Source: JANNRR01 sp031401675 (GTDB lineage: Bacteria > Pseudomonadota > Alphaproteobacteria > Rhodobacterales > Rhodobacteraceae). From it: a stretch of 64,000 bases of DNA. Where the stretch lies: the NCBI GenBank assembly GCA_031401675.1, contig JANNRR010000125.1, forward strand, positions 1-64,000, in the 5' to 3' direction. Under the pieces are notes generated by a model, which was not told the origin of the DNA, made no database searches, and was given only the letters and a program-made list of their open reading frames with translations. A program made the position numbers and the translations under genes. Below, piece after piece: positions 1 through 7,208 of this stretch (the stretch's first letter is position 1; every line of letters begins with the position of its first letter).

Positions 1-812
1 TGCCAAAGCTGATGAACAATGCCGCCGCCAGCCATGTCAGCATGGAATTCAATCTGAAGGGCCCAAGCTTCACCGTGGCTACCGCCTGCGCCAGCAGCAA
101 TCACGCGATGGGGCAGGCGTTCCATCTGATCCGGTCCGGCATGACGACGGTGATGGTGACCGGCGGGTCGGAATCGATGCTGTGCTTTGGCGGGGTCAAG
201 GCCTGGGAAGGGCTGCGCGTCATGTCAAAGGACGCCTGCCGGCCGTTCTCGGCCAACCGCAACGGCATGGTGCAGGGCGAAGGCGCCGCAGTCTTCGTGT
301 TCGAGGAGTATGAACATGCCCGAGCACGGGGGGCAGAGATGCTGGCCGAGGTGATCGGTTTCGCGATGACGTCGGATGCCGCCGATATCGTGATGCCCAG
401 CAAACAGGGGGCGGCGCGGGCGATGGCCGGGGCGATGCGGGATGCGCGGGTCAACCATGTGGATGTGGGTTACATCAACGCTCACGGCACCGGAACGGCC
501 GCCAACGACAAGACCGAATGCGCCGCGGTGGCCGATGTGTTCGGCCATCATGCCGACCGGCTGATGATTTCATCGACCAAATCGATGCACGGGCATCTGA
601 TCGGCGGTACCGGGGCGGTGGAGTTGCTGGCCTGCATCATGGCGCTGCGCGACGGGGTGATTGCGCCCACCATCGGCTATGAGGAGCCCGATCTGGAATG
701 CGCGCTGGACGTGGTGCCCAATGTGGCGCGCGAGGCGCGGGTCGAGGTGGTGCTGTCGAACGCCTTTGCCTTTGGCGGCCTGAATGCGGTGCTGGCGCTG
801 CGCAAGGTCTGA
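1..812 (+). CDS. Beta-ketoacyl-ACP synthase (KAS II / FabF type), 3' part
   Basis: The gene enters from the left edge; the frame is open from base 3 and gives 269 residues ending at the TGA at 810-812. It is a thiolase-fold condensing enzyme that extends acyl-ACP with malonyl-ACP in the cytoplasm. The catalytic Cys sits in TACASS (visible residue 29), and the two active-site His lie in INAHGTGTAA and STKSMHGHLIGG. The C-terminal SNAFAFGGLNAVLAL block is typical of the KAS II clade. The N-terminal third is outside the window, so FabF of primary fatty-acid synthesis cannot be separated from an accessory KAS (NodE-like). It converges on infC. Confidence 0.9.
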   Translation, partial: PKLMNNAAASHVSMEFNLKGPSFTVATACASSNHAMGQAFHLIRSGMTTVMVTGGSESMLCFGGVKAWEGLRVMSKDACRPFSANRNGMVQGEGAAVFVFEEYEHARARGAEMLAEVIGFAMTSDAADIVMPSKQGAARAMAGAMRDARVNHVDVGYINAHGTGTAANDKTECAAVADVFGHHADRLMISSTKSMHGHLIGGTGAVELLACIMALRDGVIAPTIGYEEPDLECALDVVPNVAREARVEVVLSNAFAFGGLNAVLALRKV

Positions 813-1052
813 CTTTGGCGTGGTCTCGTGACTGGCGGCGGTCAGCCTGCTTGGCAGTGCACTTGAATTCATCCCGTGATTTCTCGCGACCCGCGCTGCC
901 GGTGGATGTAATGCGTCCGGGCCGATCAGATTGCCGCACAGTGTGCGGACGTCCGGCCCGTTGCCCGAGAGCGCAAGCGAAGGGCAAGGGCGGTTGGGCC
1001 TGGCCCAGTGATCGGGAAATCAGGCCGCGCCTGCGTGGGCTGGCGCACACTA

Positions 1053-1080
1053 CGCGCCTGCCAAGGGGAAGGCAGGCGCG
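1053..1080. terminator. Perfect 10-bp stem-loop between the KAS gene and infC
   Basis: CGCGCCTGCC (1053-1062) pairs with GGCAGGCGCG (1071-1080) across the loop AAGGGGAA. No clear U-tract follows on either strand, so intrinsic termination is likely but not certain. Confidence 0.4.
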
Positions 1081-1087
1081 GTCTGAT

Positions 1088-1101
1088 TTGATTGAGATCA
1101 A
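1088..1101. promoter_or_regulatory. FNR/FnrL-type box TTGAT-N4-ATCAA
   Basis: TTGATTGAGATCAA matches the FNR/FnrL consensus TTGAT-N4-ATCAA exactly. It lies between two convergent genes rather than in front of an annotated one. It also forms the core of an imperfect stem (1081-1108). It could therefore drive an unannotated transcript, or be a coincidence of a terminator stem. Confidence 0.4.
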
Positions 1102-1160
1102 ATCCGACAGGAAAAAGAAGGATCAAGCGAACCGACTTTGCCGGGCAAGTGGGCCGCCGG

Positions 1161-1700
1161 TTACTTCGGCCCGATCATCATCACCATCTGGCGGCCTTCA
1201 AGCCGGGGAAAGCTTTCGATCTTGCCGACCGGGACGACATCATCCGATATCTTGTTCAGCAATTCGACGCCAAGCTGCTGGTGCGCCATTTCGCGACCGC
1301 GGAAGCGCAGGGTGATCTTTACCTTGTCGCCGCCTTCCAGGAACTTGAACACCGAGCGCATCTTGACGTCATAGTCATGGGTATCGGTTCCGGGGCGGAA
1401 CTTGATTTCCTTGATCTCGATGATGTGCTGTTTCTTGCGGGCCTCGGCCTCGCGCTTCTGCGTCTCGTATTTGTATTTGCCGAAATCCATGATCTTGCAC
1501 ACGGGCGGTTCGGCGTTGGGCGAGATTTCCACCAGGTCGAGTCCGGCCTGAACGGCCATCGCCAGTGCCTGCGCAGGGGTCACCACCCCGACATTCTCGC
1601 CCTCGGCCCCGATCAGCCTGATTTCGGGCGAACGGATGCGGTCATTGATGCGGGGGCCGGTTTCGCGCTGCGGCGGGGCGTTGTGCGGTCTGCGGGCTAT
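1161..1700 (-). CDS. infC: Translation initiation factor IF-3
   Basis: IF-3 binds the 30S subunit and checks start-codon/initiator-tRNA pairing. The 179-residue product has the IF3-N domain (GPRINDRIRSPEIRLIG, residues 15-31) and the IF3-C domain (KEIKFRPGTDTHDYDVK to the end, MVMMIGPK). The full N-terminal domain can only be reached by starting at ATA (1700-1698). An AGAAGGA Shine-Dalgarno ends 9 bases upstream of it. An in-frame TGA lies at 1763-1761, and no ATG, GTG or TTG occurs in frame between that stop and a GTG at residue 39, which would delete most of the N-domain. A rare start codon fits IF-3 autoregulation, known for E. coli infC (AUU). The product is certain; the exact start is inferred. 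Confidence 0.93.
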   Translation of the reverse strand: MARRPHNAPPQRETGPRINDRIRSPEIRLIGAEGENVGVVTPAQALAMAVQAGLDLVEISPNAEPPVCKIMDFGKYKYETQKREAEARKKQHIIEIKEIKFRPGTDTHDYDVKMRSVFKFLEGGDKVKITLRFRGREMAHQQLGVELLNKISDDVVPVGKIESFPRLEGRQMVMMIGPK

Positions 1701-1796
1701 GGTGAAGGTCCTTCTGACGTTGCAATCTGCGGCGCAAGGTAGATGCTCCGGTGCGGTTCTTCAACCGCTTAATCCGATGATTCAGGCATGGTGGCG

Positions 1797-1822
1797 CTGC
1801 ATTGCGGCACTGCATTGCGGCA
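1797..1822. repeat. 13-bp tandem repeat (2 units)
   Basis: CTGCATTGCGGCA is present twice head to tail in the divergent promoter region between infC and the Ala-rich membrane protein. No function is evident. Confidence 0.6.
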
Positions 1823-1901
1823 CTGGCCTTTTCATTTGGCGACGGAACTGCCATATGACGGTCAATCTTATGCAACCCGGTCAGAATAGGGAAACCGTGA
1901 C

Positions 1902-2351
1902 ATGAACAAGGGTATCATTGCTGCGATCGTCGCACTGGTCATCGCCGGGGGGGGCTACTATTACTATTCCACCCAGCAGGCAGCCAAGGAAGCTGCGGCG
2001 ATGCTGGAAGCCAAGGCCGCCGAGGAAGCTGCTGCCGCTGCGAAAGCTGCCGAAGACGCCGCCGCCGCCGCCAAAGTTGCGGAAGAAGCCGCCGCTGCCG
2101 AAGCCAAGGCCGCTGCCGACAAGGTTGCCGCTGACGCTGCTGCTGCCGCCGCAGCTGCCACCGGCATGTCGCTGGAAGATCTGATGAAGCCCGAAAACTT
2201 CGATCTGGCCAAGATTTCAGCGGCGATTGACGCCACTGCGCTGGACGCGGCGATCAAGACCGAGATCAAGACCGCGCTGGAACGGGTCAAGGACAACGCG
2301 GCGCTGCGCGATGTGGTGCTGCAGCGGCTGAAGGCGGCGCTGGCGCAGTAA
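1902..2351 (+). CDS. Membrane-anchored alanine-rich coiled-coil protein
   Basis: The 149-residue product is not recognised as a named family. Residues 5-24 form one N-terminal hydrophobic helix, so the protein is probably a single-pass inner-membrane protein with its C-terminus outside the cytoplasm. Residues 27-87 are an Ala/Glu/Lys-rich segment with KAAEEAAAAA-type repeats that should form a long helix or coiled coil. The last 60 residues (from GMSLEDLMKPENFDLAKI) are a compact amphipathic helical region. It resembles TolA- or LysM-type spacer proteins in architecture only. It is transcribed divergently from infC. Confidence 0.7.
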   Translation: MNKGIIAAIVALVIAGGGYYYYSTQQAAKEAAAMLEAKAAEEAAAAAKAAEDAAAAAKVAEEAAAAEAKAAADKVAADAAAAAAAATGMSLEDLMKPENFDLAKISAAIDATALDAAIKTEIKTALERVKDNAALRDVVLQRLKAALAQ

Positions 2352-2412
2352 TCCGGCCCAAGGATCGGCCCTGGCGGCATCTGCTGCCAGCGCCGGATTG
2401 CAGGCGGCCGGA

Positions 2413-3147
2413 TCAGTCCGGTCTGTCCCAACTGTCGATTTCGTCGGCGGCAAGCTTCTGGATCGCCCACAGGTTGCGGTCCCGGATGCCAAGCTGTTCC
2501 AGGTGCGACACGGTGTTGTAAAGATATTCCGCCGCAGACCCATTGTGACCGCAGGCGTGCGCCAGACGGCGCGCCACATCCGGCAGCGGCAGGCGGCGTG
2601 GCACGTTCGGGCCCTTTGGCCCGGCCCAGAACACGATGGCTTCGGTGGTGTCATCGCCGATCCGCAGCCGGATCACCCGCATTGGGTCCAGGTCCGAATT
2701 CGGACCGGTTTCACGGAACACCACCCGGCGCACCACCGCCTCGGCTTCGTCCGGGTCGGGTCGCAGGGCGACGCCGGCGCAACGGCCGCCCGGTTGCAGC
2801 GCCAGCATCAGGCCGGGGTGCTGTTCAGTGCCGCGAAACCGGGTGGTACTGAGGCAGAACTCGCGGTGCCAGCCCAGTGCGGTGGCGCGGCGGGCCTCGG
2901 CCACCTCGAACTCGGGGCGCCAGATCAGCGAGCCATAGGCGAAAATCCACATTTTCGCAGGGTCCCGGTCCCCCATCAGCCGCTCTGCCAGTGCTTCACG
3001 GTCGGCATCGGTGACGGTGGGCGGCTTGGGGCTCGGCGCAGGTGCAGGCTCGGCGCGCCAGCAGCGCGCGACATGATCCGGCGTCAGGTCCATGCGGCGG
3101 GGTCGGGCGCCGGTGGCTTCAAATCGTGCAAGGTAAGCGGTGCTCAT
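2413..3147 (-). CDS. Gamma-glutamylcyclotransferase, ChaC family
   Basis: ChaC enzymes cleave glutathione to 5-oxoproline and Cys-Gly in the cytoplasm. The 244-residue product has the hallmark nucleotide-like loop FAYGSLIWRPEF (about residues 68-79) and a Glu in VFRETGPNSD as the candidate catalytic acid, followed by the conserved GSAAEYLYNTV and LWAIQKLAADE segments. The first 60 residues are a family-variable extension. It lies 51 bases downstream of fpr on the same strand, so it may be the last gene of the sulfate-assimilation operon. That would link glutathione turnover to cysteine supply, but the co-transcription is inferred. Confidence 0.85.
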   Translation of the reverse strand: MSTAYLARFEATGARPRRMDLTPDHVARCWRAEPAPAPSPKPPTVTDADREALAERLMGDRDPAKMWIFAYGSLIWRPEFEVAEARRATALGWHREFCLSTTRFRGTEQHPGLMLALQPGGRCAGVALRPDPDEAEAVVRRVVFRETGPNSDLDPMRVIRLRIGDDTTEAIVFWAGPKGPNVPRRLPLPDVARRLAHACGHNGSAAEYLYNTVSHLEQLGIRDRNLWAIQKLAADEIDSWDRPD

Positions 3148-3198
3148 GCGTTGGCCCGGAACTTCGCGTGATGTTGCGCGCGGCTGACATGGCTGCGC

Positions 3199-4020
3199 CT
3201 AGACACCATCGCCGACAAAGGCCTTTTCCACCACATATTCCTGCGGTTCGGAATTGGCACCCTCGCGCAGGCCGAACTTTTCCAGCACGGCTTTCACATC
3301 ATGGTTGAATGCCAGCGATCCGCAAACCATCGCCCGGTCTTCCTCGGGGTCGAGGCGGGGGATGTCGAGATCGGAAAAAACTTTTCCAGACAGGATGTTA
3401 TCGGTGATTCTTCCCATGTGGGGCGAGGTTTCGCGCGTGGTGGTCGGGTAATACAGCAGCTTGCCCTCGACCATCTCGCCGATCAGCGGGTCATCCTGCA
3501 GCGCTTCGACCACCGTCCGCCCATACGCCAGTTCGGCGACGTCGCGGCAGGTGTGCATCATGATCACCTGATGATACTTGTCATAGGTCTCGGGGTCGCG
3601 CAGCAGGCTGGCAAACGGGGCAATGCCGGTGCCCGTGGCCAGAAAGAAGATACGGCTTCCGGGCAGCAGCGCATCATGCACCAGCGTGCCGACCGGTTTG
3701 GGGCGCAGGATGATCTGATCGCCGGGCTGTACGTGCTGAAGCCGGGAGGTCAGCGGGCCGTCTGGAACCTTGATCGAATAGAACTCCAGCTCGTCGTCCC
3801 AACTGGGCGACGCGATGGAATAGGCGCGCAAGAGCGGTTTGCCGTTGTCGCCCAACAGGCCGATCATCACGAATTCGCCGGAGCGGAAGCGCAGCGAGGC
3901 CGGGCGGGTGACGCGGAACGAAAACAGCCGGTCGGTCCAGTGAGTCACCGCAGTGACAGTCTGGGCATCCGGCAGAGTTTTCAGGGCGGGAATTGGCGGC
4001 AACGGGGTGGGGGCATTCAT
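3199..4020 (-). CDS. fpr: Ferredoxin-NADP+ reductase
   Basis: This flavoprotein moves electrons between NADPH and ferredoxin or flavodoxin. The 273-residue product has the FAD-binding LLRAYSIASPSWD motif (about residues 83-95), the NADP-binding FLATGTGIAPF motif, the VCGSLAFNHDVK segment, and the C-terminal EYVVEKAFVGDGV typical of the Rhodobacter-type FPR. It starts 22 bases after DUF934 ends on the same strand. The context suggests that it reduces the ferredoxin used by the CysI-type sulfite reductase upstream in the operon. It could also serve oxidative-stress defence. Confidence 0.93.
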   Translation of the reverse strand: MNAPTPLPPIPALKTLPDAQTVTAVTHWTDRLFSFRVTRPASLRFRSGEFVMIGLLGDNGKPLLRAYSIASPSWDDELEFYSIKVPDGPLTSRLQHVQPGDQIILRPKPVGTLVHDALLPGSRIFFLATGTGIAPFASLLRDPETYDKYHQVIMMHTCRDVAELAYGRTVVEALQDDPLIGEMVEGKLLYYPTTTRETSPHMGRITDNILSGKVFSDLDIPRLDPEEDRAMVCGSLAFNHDVKAVLEKFGLREGANSEPQEYVVEKAFVGDGV

Positions 4021-4042
4021 CGGGGTCGGGGCCTTTTAGGCG

Positions 4043-4510
4043 TCATTCGGCGGCGAGGGAAGAGGGATGCGCCACGGCGCGGGCGCGCAGACGCGATTGG
4101 TAGTCGTGCGCCTGCCAGTTGGCGCGGAACTGCCAGTGCGCGGCGGGCTGGCGTGCCGCCAACTCGTCGCTGATTTCCACCGCATCAAACCCGGCGCGGC
4201 GGGCCATGGCATATTGATCGGCGATGACATGGCCCTGGGCCCGCAGTGCGCCCTTGTACCCGGCAAGGCGCAGGCGGCGGGCCAGGGTGAAGCCGCGCCC
4301 GTCGCTGAAGGCGGGAAAGGCGATGCGGATCAGCGCCAACCTGCCCAGATGCGGCAGGATCTCGGCAAATGGCGTGGTTCCGGTGACATTCAGCGCCAGA
4401 TGTCCGCCGGACTGATCGGCGATGCTGTCAAGCGTCGCGGCATCGCCGGTGAAGCCGTCGGCCGCAAAAGTGTCGGGAGTGAAACCAGCGTCGGAAATGA
4501 TAACGCTCAT
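4043..4510 (-). CDS. DUF934 protein of the sulfite-reductase operon
   Basis: The 155-residue product belongs to the DUF934 family, which occurs almost only beside cysH/cysI in proteobacteria and is thought to assist sulfite reduction. Its biochemical role is not established. The ATG (4510-4508) overlaps the cysH stop as ATGA, which implies translational coupling. Recognisable segments are LPHLGRLALIRIAFPAFSDG, GRGFTLARRLR and GHVIADQYAMARRAGFDAVE. Starting further upstream would only read the other frame of cysH, so the overlapping ATG was chosen. Confidence 0.88.
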   Translation of the reverse strand: MSVIISDAGFTPDTFAADGFTGDAATLDSIADQSGGHLALNVTGTTPFAEILPHLGRLALIRIAFPAFSDGRGFTLARRLRLAGYKGALRAQGHVIADQYAMARRAGFDAVEISDELAARQPAAHWQFRANWQAHDYQSRLRARAVAHPSSLAAE

Positions 4511-5253
4511 GCCGCGTTCTCCTGTGTCAGCGGGATGCGCACCGCTTTGCCGTTGATGAAATGGATGCCGCATTCGACCTTGGACTGGCCGCGCCAGCGA
4601 CCGGCGCGCGGGTCTTCGCCGGCGGCCACCGGCGAGGTGCAGGGGGCGCAGCCGATGCTGGGGTAGCCGCGTGCCACCAGCGGATGGCGGGGCAGGCGGT
4701 TGTTGATCATGTAGTCCTGAATGTCTTCGCGGCCCCAATGGGCCAGCGGGTTGACCTTGATGCGGATGTCGCCTTCGTTTTCGAAGAAATCAAGCGCGGC
4801 GCGGCTTTGGCCCTGAAACCGTTTGCGACCGGTGATCCAGGCACCATAGTGGGCAAGCGCCCTTTCCAGCGGCTCGGTCTTGCGGATGGCGCAACAGGCG
4901 TCAGGGTTGAAGAGATGCAGGGTGTTGTCGGGATCGTCGAAGGCCAGGGTTTTCGGGTTGGCCTTGACGGTGATGATATTGGTCAAGTCAAGCTTTCCGG
5001 CAACCTCGGCCTGATAGGCCAGGGTTTCGGGGAACAGCATTTCGGTGTCGATGAACAGGACCGGCGTGTGCCGGTCGATCACCGATACCATGTGCAGCAG
5101 CACAACCGATTCGGCTCCGAACGAGGATACAAGCGCGATCCTGCCGACCTCGGGGTCATGCAGCGCGCGGTCCAGCACTGCCGTGGCCGCGTGATGGCGG
5201 TAGCGGGTGTTCAGCGCCGCGACGCGGGTTGGAACCGGGCTGTCAAGCGGCAT
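4507..5253 (-). CDS. cysH: Assimilatory adenylylsulfate (APS) reductase
   Basis: The enzyme reduces APS to sulfite and AMP with thioredoxin. The 248-residue product carries the CC...CxxC [4Fe-4S] ligand set (C120, C121, C202, C205) that separates APS reductases from the cluster-free PAPS reductases, and a catalytic Cys at C228 in VECGIHF. VSSFGAESVVLLH is the nucleotide-binding loop. The chosen ATG (5253-5251) overlaps the cysI stop by 11 bases; the upstream extension is an Arg-rich shadow. The gene is in the middle of the cys operon. Confidence 0.95.
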   Translation of the reverse strand: MPLDSPVPTRVAALNTRYRHHAATAVLDRALHDPEVGRIALVSSFGAESVVLLHMVSVIDRHTPVLFIDTEMLFPETLAYQAEVAGKLDLTNIITVKANPKTLAFDDPDNTLHLFNPDACCAIRKTEPLERALAHYGAWITGRKRFQGQSRAALDFFENEGDIRIKVNPLAHWGREDIQDYMINNRLPRHPLVARGYPSIGCAPCTSPVAAGEDPRAGRWRGQSKVECGIHFINGKAVRIPLTQENAA

Positions 5254-6913
5254 TGCGCGCGCCTTCCTCGGGGTAAAGCGCGGCCTTGAACGGGGCCTGA
5301 CCCAGACGGCGGTAGGTTTGCAGAAAGGTTTCCGCCGGCGTTTCGCGAATCTCAAGATAAGCGTGGATCAGGCGTTCGATGGCGGGCAAGAGATCGGTGG
5401 CCGAAAAACCCGGGCCGGCGCGTTCGCCGATGGCTGCGGTTTCGGTGCCGTCGCCGCCAAGGGTGATCTGGTAGTTTTCCACTCCGGCCCGATCCAGCCC
5501 CAGAATTCCGATATGGCCGACATGGTGGTGGCCGCAGGCGTTGATGCAGCCGGAAATCTTGATCTTCATCGGGCCGATGTCGTGTTCCAGTTTCAATTCC
5601 TGAAACCGCAAAGCAATCTCCTGCGCGATGGGGATCGAGCGGGCGGTGGCCAGCGCGCAGTAGTCCATGCCGGGGCAGACGATCATGTCGGAGATCAGGC
5701 CGATGTTGGCGGTGCCAAGTCCGGCGGCGTACAGGGCAGCATGGACTAGCGGCAGGTGCGATTTGTGGACATGCGGCAGGATCACGTTCTGCTCATGGCT
5801 GATGCGCAGTTCGGAATGGCCGTAGCGTTCGGCCAGATCGGCCATCACCCGCATCTGATCGGCCGTAGCATCGCCGGGGGTTTCGCCATGCGCTTTCAGG
5901 CTGACGGTGACGATGGCATAGTCGGGGTTCTTGTGGGCGCTCAGGTTGGTATCGGCCCAGCTGCGGAACAACGGGTCGCCCTTGTAGAACGCATCATAGG
6001 CATCGGTTGCGGCCTGTTTGTAGGCGGGCGGGGCAAACGCGGCCTCGATTTCGGCCAGCAGTGCCTGATCGGCACCGCCAAAGGCCGGGCGCAGTTCGGC
6101 GAACCGCTCCTCGATCGTCGCGGTGATTTCCTCGACGCCGGTTTCAAAGACGGTGATCTTGATACGGGCCTTGTACTTGTTGTCGCGGCGGCCAAGCATG
6201 TTGTAGACGCTGAGGATTGCCTCGACATAGGGCAGCAGGTCGGCCTTGGGCAGGAAGGCGCGGACGGTGTGGCCGATCATCGGGGTGCGGCCGAGGCCGC
6301 CGCCGACGATCACCTCGAACCCCGGCGCGCCGACCGCGTTACGGACCATGCGCAGGCCGATGTCGTGCGCCTTGGTTACCGCGCGGTCGTTCGGGCTGCC
6401 GGTGATGGCGATCTTGAACTTGCGGGGCAGGAACTGGAACTCGGGGTGGTCGGTGGACCATTGCCGCAGGAGTTCAGCGACCGGGCGCGGGTCCTCGATT
6501 TCGTCGGCGGCGGCCCCGGCGAAATGGTCGGCAGTGACGTTGCGCACGCAATTGCCGGAAGTCTGGATAGCATGCATCTCGACATCGGCCAGCGCACCGA
6601 GGATGGCGGGCACGTCGCGCAGCACCGGCCAGTTGAACTGGATGTTCTGACGGGTGGTAAAGTGGCCGTAGCCCTTGTCCCAGGTCTCGGCGATGTGGGC
6701 CAGCTGGCGCATCTGGTGCGGGTTGATCGTGCCATAGGGGATCGCCACCCGCAGCATGTAGGCGTGCAGCTGCAGATAGAGGCCGTTCATCAGGCGCAGC
6801 GGGCGAAACTCATCCTCGGTCAGCGCGCCGTCGATGCGGCGCTGCACCTGCGCCGAAAACTGATCGACGCGGGCGCGAACGAAGGCTTCGTCGAAGTCGG
6901 AGTATCTATACAT
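5243..6913 (-). CDS. cysI: Sulfite reductase hemoprotein (ferredoxin-dependent type)
   Basis: The enzyme reduces sulfite to sulfide by six electrons using siroheme and a [4Fe-4S] cluster. The 556-residue product has the cluster/siroheme ligands as C-X5-C (C413, C419 in CPGMDYC) and C-X3-C (C456, C460 in GCINACGHHH). It shows the usual two repeats of the nitrite/sulfite reductase fold. No flavoprotein subunit (CysJ) is present, and a ferredoxin reductase lies in the same operon, so ferredoxin is the likely donor. The ATG overlaps the DUF2849 stop by 8 bases. A nitrite reductase role is less likely given cysH and DUF934 next to it. Confidence 0.95.
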   Translation of the reverse strand: MYRYSDFDEAFVRARVDQFSAQVQRRIDGALTEDEFRPLRLMNGLYLQLHAYMLRVAIPYGTINPHQMRQLAHIAETWDKGYGHFTTRQNIQFNWPVLRDVPAILGALADVEMHAIQTSGNCVRNVTADHFAGAAADEIEDPRPVAELLRQWSTDHPEFQFLPRKFKIAITGSPNDRAVTKAHDIGLRMVRNAVGAPGFEVIVGGGLGRTPMIGHTVRAFLPKADLLPYVEAILSVYNMLGRRDNKYKARIKITVFETGVEEITATIEERFAELRPAFGGADQALLAEIEAAFAPPAYKQAATDAYDAFYKGDPLFRSWADTNLSAHKNPDYAIVTVSLKAHGETPGDATADQMRVMADLAERYGHSELRISHEQNVILPHVHKSHLPLVHAALYAAGLGTANIGLISDMIVCPGMDYCALATARSIPIAQEIALRFQELKLEHDIGPMKIKISGCINACGHHHVGHIGILGLDRAGVENYQITLGGDGTETAAIGERAGPGFSATDLLPAIERLIHAYLEIRETPAETFLQTYRRLGQAPFKAALYPEEGARNAA

Positions 6914-7208
6914 GGTCGGCCTGTTTGCCATGGGCGTAGTTCGAGGGGCCCCGGGTGCGGAACGCTTCGCGGAAATGCACGGGTTCGGGGCCGTTCGGGC
7001 CCGGGCGCGCATCGGCCAGATAGACGCCGACGACCACGTTTTTCTGTTTGACGGCGAAAAGTTCGCGGATTGTGGCGTGAGCCTCGTCCTCGATCAGTTC
7101 GGCCTCGTGGTGGTGGCGGGTCCAACGGTCGTCGGCGGTCAGATAGACCGCATCGCCGAGCAGCAGGTCGTTGGCGGTGACGACTTTGGCGGCATAGGGG
7201 CGGCTCAT
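6906..7208 (-). CDS. DUF2849 protein of the cys operon
   Basis: The 100-residue product belongs to DUF2849, a small family found between cysG and cysI in alphaproteobacteria. Its role is unknown; a helper function for siroheme or sulfite reductase assembly is a guess from context. Visible features are the N-terminal KVVTANDLLLGDAVYLT strand-turn region and an acidic/His stretch RHHHEAELIEDEA. It is coupled on both sides: its ATG overlaps the cysG stop as ATGA, and its stop overlaps the cysI start. Confidence 0.85.
   Translation of the reverse strand: MSRPYAAKVVTANDLLLGDAVYLTADDRWTRHHHEAELIEDEAHATIRELFAVKQKNVVVGVYLADARPGPNGPEPVHFREAFRTRGPSNYAHGKQADHV

Larger units (their letters stand above)
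813..1160. other. Hairpin-rich convergent intergenic region
   Basis: These 348 bases hold no credible gene. At least five consecutive inverted repeats can be read: CCGCACA/TGTGCGG (934-948), TTGCCC/GGGCAA (961-987), GGGCC/GGCCC (about 996-1006), a perfect 10-bp stem CGCGCCTGCC/GGCAGGCGCG with an 8-base loop (1053-1080), and an imperfect 12-bp stem at 1081-1108 that contains an FNR-type box. Some of this must terminate transcription of the two converging genes, but the number of stems is more than termination needs. A structured non-coding RNA is possible and unproven. Confidence 0.5.

Noticed and set aside
5756..7051. 431-codon open frame on the + strand
   Set aside because: It is the antisense shadow of cysI and DUF2849; its translation is Gly/Asp/Arg-rich with no family motif, while the opposite strand has conserved cluster ligands.
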